Part shown: positions 1 through 5,256 of the stretch, in pieces
How the letters are laid out: each line of letters begins with the position of its first letter
How positions within the stretch are numbered: the stretch's first letter is position 1
Assembly (NCBI GenBank): GCA_945861365.1
Contig: CAMAUH010000326.1
Location: forward strand, 1 to 5,256
Source of the DNA: Candidatus Kuenenia stuttgartensis
GTDB lineage: Bacteria; Planctomycetota; UBA1135; UBA2386
Reading direction: 5' to 3'
Length of the DNA stretch: 5,256 nt
Program-made: the position numbers and the translations under genes
The notes under the pieces: model-generated
Seen by the model: the letters and a program-made list of their open reading frames with translations, nothing else
The model's database searches: none
Told to the model about the DNA's origin: nothing

Positions 1-1932
1 GACGGCTTCGACCTGCAGGCTGGCGTCGTACGAAAGCGGATCCGTCAGGCGTGCGCGCCACACCTTCACTTCGCCCGCCAGCCGGCCGCGCGCGTTGCTG
101 GCCCGCCACATCGGCTCCAGCTTCGGCGCCATCACCGCCACCGCGGTGCGCAGGTCGTCGTCGACGGCCACCCCGGTGAGGCCGACGACCGCGTCGAAGC
201 CGAGCGGATCCTCGCGCGTCGAGTCGATCGGGATGCGGCCGCGCAGCGTCAAGCGGCCATCGCCATGGTTGCCGCGCAGGTCGAACACCACGTCGTCGTT
301 GCGGGCGCGCACGCTGCCCTGCACGGCGTCCAATCGCAGCGGGAAGCCGGCCCAGGTCATCGCCGCGTCCTGCGGGCGCACATCGACCGCCCAGCACGAT
401 TCCAGCAGGCTGTCGGGTCGCACCTGCACCGTCACGTCGGCGCGGCCGCTCGGCGCCAGGCGGTCGTACAGCGCGCCGTCGTCGCGCAGCAGCGCGCCCA
501 GCGCGCGGCGCAGGTCCGGCGTGAACTGCACGCCGCGCGCTTCGATGTCGAGCCAGGTGTCCTCGCCGGCCGGCTTCTTGACCTCGTTGTAGCCGTGCAG
601 TTCGACCGTGCCGCCACCGGCCCTGGCGGCGATCTGCGCGCGCACGTTCTCGACCAGCACGACGTTGTCGCGCAGCCGCACCCGGCCGCTGGCGTGCTCG
701 AGCGGCAGCGGGAACGCCGCGCGCTTCTCGGGCGGGCCGAAGCCCTGGTAGGCGAGTTGGATGTCGCGCAGGGACAGGTCCAGCTGCTCGAAGCCGGCGC
801 CCTTCATGTGCGGTTCGGACAGGAACAGGTCGAGGTCGGCGCGGCCGGCGACCGGCGCCAGCGCCCGCATGATCTCGCGGCCGACCGGGAACGTGTTCAG
901 GGCGCGGCGCACTTCCTCGTCGAACCGCAGGTCGGTGCCGTGGCCGCGCACGTCGATGTGCTGGGCGCCCAGCAGGTCGGTGCCGCGGGCGGTGAGTTCG
1001 AGCGCGCCGCCGTCGTCGCGCTGCTCCAGGCGCACGGTCGCGCTGATGCCGTTGCGCGTGTCGGCCGTCACGGTCAGCGTCGCGTCGCGCGCGACCGCGG
1101 GTAGTTCGGGGCCGATCACCCGCAGGTGTTCGAACACCGCCTCCGCTTCGCACCAGGGGGCGGTGGCGGTGGCTTCGCGCGGCGGCAGATGCAGCACCAC
1201 GCTGAGGCCGCGCAGTCGGGCGCCAACCGTCAACTCCGGCAGCTTGGCGCCGGCGAGGGCCGCGAAGCGGCGCACCCGCGCGTCGTCGACCAGCATGTCG
1301 CCGGTGCGCAGGGCCAGCGTGCCGCCGCCGCGCACGAGGTCGAACTCGCCGGCCAACTGCAGCGCGAGGCCGAGCTCGGCGATCTCGGCCTGCCCGCGCA
1401 GTTCGACGTGGTCGGCATCGCCATCGCGCGGCCCGGCGCGCAACTGCAGGTTGCGCAGTTCGAGCGGCGGCTGCCCGGCGACGGCCGTCCACGTGACGCG
1501 TCCATCGCGCAGCATGACGACCGGGATCGCGGTGGCGGAACCGCTGCTGTCGCCGGCTGGCTTCGCCAGCAGCGCTGCGGGATCCGGCAGTCGGGGGCCG
1601 AATTCGAGCGCCAGGCCGTCGATGTGCAATGCGTGCAGGTCCACCGGCGGCAGCGCGATCGCGGTGCCGACGTCGGCATGCAGCGCGTCCACCGTCAGCA
1701 GCGCGCGACCAGCCTGCTGCGGATCCTCGATGCGCAGGCCGCGCACGGTCAGGCGGCCGCTGCTGGCGTCGATCGCGGTGCTCTGCAGCGTCGCCCGCGG
1801 CCGCAGCCAGGCCTGCAGTTCGCGCTGCAGCAGCGTCGTGGCGGCATCCGCTCGCTGCAGCACCAGCGCAGTGGCGATGCCGAACACGGCGACGAGTCCC
1901 AGGGACAACAGCGCGATCCGACGCCAACGCAT
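1..1932 (-). CDS. AsmA-like / DUF748-like large envelope protein, N-terminal 644 codons (partial)
   Basis: The minus strand is open from an ATG at 1932-1930 to the window edge, with no stop in 644 codons; the C-terminus is missing. The protein begins MRWRRIALLSLGLVAVFG. This gives a short basic stretch followed by one hydrophobic segment (about residues 6-25), which looks like an uncleaved N-terminal inner-membrane anchor. The rest is a long run of amphipathic beta-rich segments with recurring patterns such as GRLTVRGLRIED, GRVRLRDNVVLVENVRAQ and GDGRLTLRGRIPID. That architecture is typical of the AsmA superfamily (AsmA, TamB, YhdP and DUF748-like proteins). Known members are thought to form long grooves across the periplasm and to take part in phospholipid transport or outer-membrane assembly. 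The family assignment rests on architecture and pattern, not on a diagnostic motif, and the exact subfamily is open. A weak AGAG lies 8 nt before the ATG. It is transcribed divergently from the histone gene. Confidence 0.7.
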   Translation of the reverse strand, partial: MRWRRIALLSLGLVAVFGIATALVLQRADAATTLLQRELQAWLRPRATLQSTAIDASSGRLTVRGLRIEDPQQAGRALLTVDALHADVGTAIALPPVDLHALHIDGLALEFGPRLPDPAALLAKPAGDSSGSATAIPVVMLRDGRVTWTAVAGQPPLELRNLQLRAGPRDGDADHVELRGQAEIAELGLALQLAGEFDLVRGGGTLALRTGDMLVDDARVRRFAALAGAKLPELTVGARLRGLSVVLHLPPREATATAPWCEAEAVFEHLRVIGPELPAVARDATLTVTADTRNGISATVRLEQRDDGGALELTARGTDLLGAQHIDVRGHGTDLRFDEEVRRALNTFPVGREIMRALAPVAGRADLDLFLSEPHMKGAGFEQLDLSLRDIQLAYQGFGPPEKRAAFPLPLEHASGRVRLRDNVVLVENVRAQIAARAGGGTVELHGYNEVKKPAGEDTWLDIEARGVQFTPDLRRALGALLRDDGALYDRLAPSGRADVTVQVRPDSLLESCWAVDVRPQDAAMTWAGFPLRLDAVQGSVRARNDDVVFDLRGNHGDGRLTLRGRIPIDSTREDPLGFDAVVGLTGVAVDDDLRTAVAVMAPKLEPMWRASNARGRLAGEVKVWRARLTDPLSYDASLQVEAV

Positions 1933-2156
1933 GGCACGAACTCTAGGTCTGCACGCGGCGAGAAGCACGGGTCCGGCCCGTCGACGTGCGCACATGGTCT
2001 GACGCAGAACGTCGAGAACGGGCTCGCAGAGGCGGTTTCCGCACGAGTTTGTCGTTGACTGTGGCGACGTGTCCGCCAAACTTCGCGCCCGTTCGCAGGG
2101 AGGCGCAGTGCTTTTGCTGCGGCCGGGCGAACGAATCCTCCGAAACCAACACTCCG
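1933..2156. promoter_or_regulatory. Divergent intergenic region between the AsmA-like gene and the histone gene
   Basis: This 224-nt stretch separates two divergent starts and should carry promoters for both. The right half holds the most promoter-like sequence for the histone. No convincing -35/-10 pair was found for the minus-strand AsmA-like gene. The only small structures noticed are a GTCGAC palindrome near 1979, two copies of GAACG around 2008-2020, and a 5-bp hairpin in the histone leader (2104-2121). A clear Shine-Dalgarno-like GGGAGG (2098-2103) lies 53 nt before the histone ATG and is too far away to serve it. Confidence 0.6.
2055..2082 (+). promoter_or_regulatory. Candidate sigma-70-type promoter for the histone gene
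   Basis: TTGACT at 2055-2060 matches the -35 consensus in five of six positions. With a 16-nt spacer, the hexamer CAAACT at 2077-2082 matches TATAAT at only three positions, including the A at position 2 and the final T. If used, transcription would start near 2089 and give a leader of roughly 65-70 nt. The -10 is poor, so this is only a suggestion. Confidence 0.3.
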
Positions 2157-2363
2157 ATGGCAGCCAAGAAGAACGCGAAGAAGGCCGGCACGACCGGCGA
2201 CCTGATCATCTCGAAGTCCCGCACGAAGGCCGCGGTCAAGAAGTCGAACGTGTCGTCCGACTTCTACGGCGCGCTGGACAAGGCTGTGCGCGGCATGATC
2301 GCCAGCGCCGAAGGCCGCGCTGAGGCCAACGGCCGCAAGACGCTCCGCCCGCAGGACCTGTGA
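2157..2363 (+). CDS. Bacterial histone (minimal histone-fold protein, 68 aa)
   Basis: The predicted product is a small, very basic DNA-binding protein: 10 Lys and 5 Arg against 6 Asp/Glu. It reads as a single histone fold with a Lys/Ala-rich N-terminal tail (residues 1-14, with Lys at 4, 5, 8 and 9). Helix alpha1 lies at about 18-30 (SKSRTKAAVKKS), and loop L1 follows with NVSSDF. The long helix alpha2 covers about 34-58 (FYGALDKAVRGMIASAEGRA). Loop L2 then carries the hallmark GRKT (59-62), and the protein ends RPQDL. Arg60 and Asp67 have the same 7-residue spacing as the Arg-Asp pair of archaeal histones (GRKTIKAEDI in HMfB). The stop falls just after Asp-Leu, so helix alpha3 is cut to a stub, as in the bacterial histone class typified by Bdellovibrio Bd0055. 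The ATG at 2157 was chosen because upstream in-frame starts would add a Cys-rich stretch unlike any histone. No close Shine-Dalgarno site is visible. The gene stands alone, converges on the acyltransferase and has its own terminator. Likely role: nucleoid DNA binding as a dimer. Confidence 0.85.
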   Translation: MAAKKNAKKAGTTGDLIISKSRTKAAVKKSNVSSDFYGALDKAVRGMIASAEGRAEANGRKTLRPQDL

Positions 2364-2397
2364 AGTAGGTTCCCGTCGGCGCTGCCGCTGACGCGCT

Positions 2398-2441
2398 CGA
2401 CCCGGTCCCCGCTTCGTGTGGGAGCCGGGTCGCGTCGTTTT
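2398..2441 (+). terminator. Rho-independent terminator of the histone gene
   Basis: An 8-bp GC-rich stem pairs CGACCCGG (2398-2405) with CCGGGTCG (2425-2432). It extends inward by four more pairs (TCCC with GGGA) past a one-base bulge at 2424, around a loop containing TTCG. A short T run (TTTT, 2438-2441) follows within about 6 nt. It starts 34 nt after the histone stop. The last base coincides with the end of the converging acyltransferase gene. On the minus strand the hairpin has no T tract after it, so it acts mainly on plus-strand transcripts. Confidence 0.65.
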
Positions 2442-3286
2442 CAGGGCGTGTGTCGACGACCCGCGCCATCGCTGTCGAGATCGTCGGCGACGCCCAGCGT
2501 CGCGAATGCAGCGCGTTCCTGCGCCAGCAGTTCGTCGCGCACGCGTGCGGCGACGACTTCGAGTTCGGTGTCGGTGGCGTCCGCTCCGACTTCGACCGGA
2601 TCGCCATAGACGACGCACAATCGCGCGAACGGCTTCGGGATCGTGAAGCGGTCCCAGCTGCGCAGGCGCCACGCACGATCGACGGCGACGCCGACCGGCA
2701 GGATCGGCGAGCCACTGCCGCGCGCCAGCCACGCGATGCCGACGTTGATGCCGTGGCGCGGCCCGCGCGGGCCATCCGGCGTCACCACGAGTTGACCCTG
2801 CGCAGCCAGCAGCTCGTGCATCTCGCGCAGCGCGCGGGCGCCGGCGCGGCTCAGCGAGCCCCGCACGATGCGGTAGCGGAAGCGTTCCAGCGCCTGCTTC
2901 GCGAGCGCGCCGTCGTCGCTCGGCGACACCAGCACGCCGATGTCGCGGCCGCAGTGCCAGCGCAGCGGCATCAGCGTCAGCATGCGACCGTGCCACATCG
3001 CGACGACCCACGGCCGATCGCTGCGCAGCAAGGCGAAGCCGCGCTCGCCGCGGCGCTGCACGCGCCACGTCAACGCGAGGGCGCGCAGCAGCAGCGGCGC
3101 CAGCAGCGTCAGCAGCCAGCTGCCGATCGCGCGGCGCCAGCGGCGCTTCTGCACGAGGCCGTGCCGGTTGCGGCCGGCGGCTTGTCGTGCTTCGGCCCGT
3201 TCGGCTTGTTGCTGCCGTCTGGCGGCTCGCTCGGCACGGGCGTCCCGCGCTGCCGGATCGCCGCCTGCCTCACCGCGGGGCTGCAC
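2441..3286 (-). CDS. DUF374-type lysophospholipid acyltransferase family protein
   Basis: The 281-residue product belongs to the DUF374 branch of the lysophospholipid acyltransferase superfamily, which is predicted to move acyl groups onto membrane lipids at the cytoplasmic face; the substrate is unknown. A hydrophobic segment at about 53-72 (IGSWLLTLLAPLLLRALALT) would anchor it. The likely catalytic motif is AMWHGRML, with His99 and Arg101. Next come VSPSDDGALAKQALERF (120-136) and RGSLSRAGARALREM (142-156), both characteristic of DUF374. PDGPRGPRHG (170-179) is the equivalent of the PEGTR acyl-acceptor motif, and ILPVGV (195-200) follows. The GTG at 3286-3284 overlaps the fdsD stop by one base, which suggests coupling. 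The first 42 residues are an Arg/Ala/Glu/Gln-rich extension, and a GTG at Val45 could be the true start. No good Shine-Dalgarno site precedes either. The fold assignment is strong; the start is uncertain. Confidence 0.8.
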   Translation of the reverse strand: MQPRGEAGGDPAARDARAERAARRQQQAERAEARQAAGRNRHGLVQKRRWRRAIGSWLLTLLAPLLLRALALTWRVQRRGERGFALLRSDRPWVVAMWHGRMLTLMPLRWHCGRDIGVLVSPSDDGALAKQALERFRYRIVRGSLSRAGARALREMHELLAAQGQLVVTPDGPRGPRHGINVGIAWLARGSGSPILPVGVAVDRAWRLRSWDRFTIPKPFARLCVVYGDPVEVGADATDTELEVVAARVRDELLAQERAAFATLGVADDLDSDGAGRRHTP

Positions 3287-3582
3287 TAGCGGGCGTCGGT
3301 CTTCGGCGGCCCGGCGTAGGCGGCAGGTCCGAGCGGCGCTTCGCGCAGTCGCCGCGCACCCACCAGGACGTGGGGGTGCAGGCCTTCGCCATGGGTCCCG
3401 TCGATGTGCGCCAGCAGCGCCTCGCGCATGCGGGGATCCCAGTAGTGGCGCAGGTGGTTGCGGATGCCCTCTTCGCGCTGGCCCGGCGGATAGGGCGCGA
3501 AGAAGTCGCCGATCTGGTTCGCCATCGCGATGAGTCGGCCGAGGTCGAGCACCGCGCCGCTGTTGCCGTGGCTGTTGCTCAT
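3286..3582 (-). CDS. fdsD: NAD-dependent formate dehydrogenase delta subunit
   Basis: This 98-residue protein matches the FdsD family, the small accessory subunit of soluble NAD+-dependent formate dehydrogenases. Its exact role is not settled; it is usually linked to assembly or stability of the complex. Recognisable family features are LIAMANQIGDFFAPYP (17-32), the EGIRNHLRHYWDPRMR segment (38-53), and ALLAHIDG followed by GEGLHP (55-70). The usual length of the family is about 70-100 residues, so it appears complete. The ATG at 3582-3580 overlaps the fdsA stop in an ATGA arrangement, a classic translational coupling signal that fixes the start. The TAG stop shares its last base with the GTG of the acyltransferase. 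A longer open frame continues upstream, but it only reads fdsA out of frame. Confidence 0.9.
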   Translation of the reverse strand: MSNSHGNSGAVLDLGRLIAMANQIGDFFAPYPPGQREEGIRNHLRHYWDPRMREALLAHIDGTHGEGLHPHVLVGARRLREAPLGPAAYAGPPKTDAR

Positions 3583-5256
3583 GCTTTCGCCTCTGCGGGC
3601 GCGCGCGCCGGCGTCGGCCTGGTCTGTGGGACCTTGGCCACCTCGACGGCCGTCACCTTGTACTCGGGGCAGTTGGTCGCCCAGTCCGACAGGTCGCTGG
3701 TGATCGCGTTCGCCTTGCTCTGCGCGAAGTGGAACGTCGTGTAGATGACGCCCGGGTTGACCTTGTCGCTGATCCGCGCGTGCAGCTGCGTCTCGCCGTA
3801 GCGGCTGGTGATCGCGACCAGGTCGCCGTTCTGGATGCCGCGCGCTGCCGCGTCCTGTGCATGGATGTCGAGCAGGTCCTCGGCGTACCACGCGACGTTG
3901 CCGGTGCGGCGCGTCTGCGTGCCGACGTTGTACTGCGACAGGATGCGACCGGTCGTCAGCAGCAGCGGGAAGCGTTCGTCGGTGCGTTCGCTGGTCGGCA
4001 CGTAGCCGGTCAGCATGAAGTTGGCCTTGCCGCGCGGGAACGTCTTCGTGTGCAGCACCTCGGTCCCCTCGGGCGCCTGCGGATTGCACGGCCATTGCAC
4101 CGACCCGCACTTCTCGATCAGCGCGAAGCTCATGCCTTGGTAGGCCGGCGACAGCCGCGCGACCTCGTCGAGGATCTGCGACGGGTGGTCGTAGTGCAGC
4201 GGATACCCCATCGCGTCGATCAGCTTGACGGTGATCTGCCAGTCCTCCAGGCCGGCGAGCGGCGGCACGACCTTGCGCACCATGCTGACCCGGCGCTCGG
4301 CGTTGGTGAACGTGCCGTTCTTCTCGAGCGAGCTCGATCCCGGCAGGAACACGTGCGCGTACTTCGCGGTCTCGTTGAGGAACAGGTCCTGCACGATCAC
4401 GCACTCCATCGCCTTCATCGCCGCGATGATGTGGTTCTGGTTCGGATCGCTCTGCACCGGGTCTTCGCCCTGGATGTAGATCGACTTGAACGTGCCGGCG
4501 AGTGCGGCGTCGAACATGTTCGGCAGGCGCAGGCCCGGCTCCGGGTCGAGGGTGAGCTTCCAGTCCTGTTCGAACGTGGCGCGCACGGCGTCGTCGGTGA
4601 CGAAGCGGTAGCCGGTCAGCATGTGCGGCCAGCTGCCGAGGCAGCTACCGCCCTGCACGTTGCCCTGGCCGCGCAACGGGTTCACGCCAACGCCTTCGCG
4701 GCCGAGCATGCCGCACGACAGCGCGAGGTTGCCAAGGCACATGACGCCGGTGGAACCCTGGCTGTGCTCGGTGACGCCGAGGCCGTAGTAGATGGTGCTG
4801 CGCGGGCCCTTGGCGTAGATGCGCGCCGCGGTGCGCAGGTCTTCGGGGGCGAGCCCCGCCTCGGGGCCGACGACCTCGGGCGCGTAGCGCGGATCGGCGA
4901 CCAGGGCGCGCCACTGCGCGAACTCCTGCGGATGGCAGCGTTCGCGGATGAAGGCTTCGTCGTGCAGGCTCTCGGTGACGACCACGTGGGCGAGGCAGTT
5001 GAGCACCAGCACGTTGGTGCCGGGCTTCAGCGCCAGGTGCACGGTCGCCTTGCAGTGCGCCGATTCGGCGGTCTCGGTGCGGCGTGGGTCGATGACCAGC
5101 AGCTTCGCACCTTCGCGCACGCGCCGCTTCAGCATCGAGCCGAACACCGGGTGGCCTTCCGTCGGGTTGGCGCCGACCACCAGGATCACGTCGGCCTGCA
5201 GGATCGAATCGAAGTGCTGGCTGGCAGCACCTGCGCCCAGCGTCGCCGACAGGCCG
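3579..5256 (-). CDS. fdsA: NAD-dependent formate dehydrogenase alpha (catalytic) subunit, C-terminal 558 residues (partial)
   Basis: The catalytic subunit oxidises formate to CO2 at a bis-MGD molybdenum or tungsten centre and passes electrons through Fe-S clusters to the FdsB/FdsG NADH module in the cytoplasm. The frame is open from the right edge, where it reads GLSATLGAG. By comparison with E. coli FdhF, this starts about seven residues after the metal-ligating Cys/Sec and its neighbouring His, which therefore lie outside the window. Visible family hallmarks are ADVILVVGANPTEGHPV, the GVNPLRGQGNVQGG segment, YIQGEDPVQSDPNQNH, FLNETAKYAHVFLPG and GTFTNAERRVSMVRKV. Its Arg codon at 4671-4673 corresponds to the active-site arginine of FdhF (Arg333). 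The molybdopterin dinucleotide-binding domain follows with TTGRILSQYNVGTQTRR, PGVIYTTFHF and SDWATNCPEYKVTAVEV. The protein ends in a Pro/Ala/Lys tail of about 18 residues. The N-terminal [2Fe-2S] and [4Fe-4S] domains are off-window. Its stop overlaps the fdsD start. Confidence 0.93.
   Translation of the reverse strand, partial: GLSATLGAGAASQHFDSILQADVILVVGANPTEGHPVFGSMLKRRVREGAKLLVIDPRRTETAESAHCKATVHLALKPGTNVLVLNCLAHVVVTESLHDEAFIRERCHPQEFAQWRALVADPRYAPEVVGPEAGLAPEDLRTAARIYAKGPRSTIYYGLGVTEHSQGSTGVMCLGNLALSCGMLGREGVGVNPLRGQGNVQGGSCLGSWPHMLTGYRFVTDDAVRATFEQDWKLTLDPEPGLRLPNMFDAALAGTFKSIYIQGEDPVQSDPNQNHIIAAMKAMECVIVQDLFLNETAKYAHVFLPGSSSLEKNGTFTNAERRVSMVRKVVPPLAGLEDWQITVKLIDAMGYPLHYDHPSQILDEVARLSPAYQGMSFALIEKCGSVQWPCNPQAPEGTEVLHTKTFPRGKANFMLTGYVPTSERTDERFPLLLTTGRILSQYNVGTQTRRTGNVAWYAEDLLDIHAQDAAARGIQNGDLVAITSRYGETQLHARISDKVNPGVIYTTFHFAQSKANAITSDLSDWATNCPEYKVTAVEVAKVPQTRPTPARAPAEAKA

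Noticed and set aside
265..2058. Several long plus-strand open frames (265-1104, 761-2002, 1126-2058)
   Set aside because: All lie antisense to the AsmA-like gene and have low-complexity Arg/Ala/Ser/Gln composition with no recognisable domain.
2104..2121. Small hairpin (CGCAG/CTGCG) in the histone leader, considered as a riboswitch or regulatory RNA element
   Set aside because: Five base pairs with an 8-nt loop is expected by chance in GC-rich DNA, and no riboswitch consensus is seen.
1986..2156. N-terminal extension of the histone frame to an ATG at 1986
   Set aside because: The added 57 residues include a Cys-rich stretch with no resemblance to histones, and they cover the probable promoter.
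2108..2323. GTG-initiated 71-codon frame with a good Shine-Dalgarno site overlapping the histone gene
   Set aside because: The translation is Arg/Glu/Gln-rich with no family resemblance and is probably a frame-shifted reading of the histone; kept only as a translation-control observation.
1749..3068. 439-codon open frame on the minus strand
   Set aside because: It spans the antisense of the histone gene and parts of two real minus-strand genes in another frame; its Arg/Ala-rich composition shows no domain and is typical of a GC-rich shadow frame.
3061..3130. GCAGCAG-rich stretch, considered as a repeat array
   Set aside because: It encodes the Leu/Ala-rich membrane segment of the acyltransferase; the pattern reflects codon preference, not a tandem repeat.
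3286..4404. 372-codon reading of the fdsD frame
   Set aside because: Everything upstream of 3582 is fdsA read out of frame; FdsD family similarity begins near the ATG at 3582.

Overview
The window comes from a GC-rich bacterial chromosome with third-position G/C preference throughout and no sign of a compositional break. Its lineage cannot be fixed from this stretch. The formate dehydrogenase subunits resemble the NAD-dependent Fds type common in Pseudomonadota. The small histone-fold protein and the lack of a clear Shine-Dalgarno site in front of it would also suit groups known to carry bacterial histones, such as Planctomycetota, Bdellovibrionota or Leptospirota. This is inference only.

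Layout. Positions 1-1932 (minus strand) hold the first 644 codons of a large AsmA-like envelope protein that runs off the left edge. Positions 1933-2156 form a divergent intergenic region. Positions 2157-2363 (plus strand) encode a 68-residue bacterial histone, the most notable item here, followed by a good intrinsic terminator at about 2398-2441. Converging on it from the right is a tightly overlapping minus-strand operon, in transcription order: fdsA (entering from the right edge, C-terminal 558 codons), fdsD, and a DUF374-type lysophospholipid acyltransferase whose stop codon touches the terminator.

How the genes work together. FdsA and FdsD are parts of a cytoplasmic molybdenum- or tungsten-dependent NAD+ formate dehydrogenase that oxidises formate to CO2 and supplies NADH. 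The FdsA stop and FdsD start overlap as ATGA, and the FdsD stop and acyltransferase start overlap as TAGTG, so the three are probably translationally coupled. The AsmA-like protein and the acyltransferase both point to envelope lipid biology, but they lie in separate transcription units. The histone appears to be monocistronic, with its own leader and terminator, as expected for an abundant chromatin protein controlled independently of its neighbours.

No tRNA, rRNA, CRISPR array, insertion sequence or attachment site was seen.
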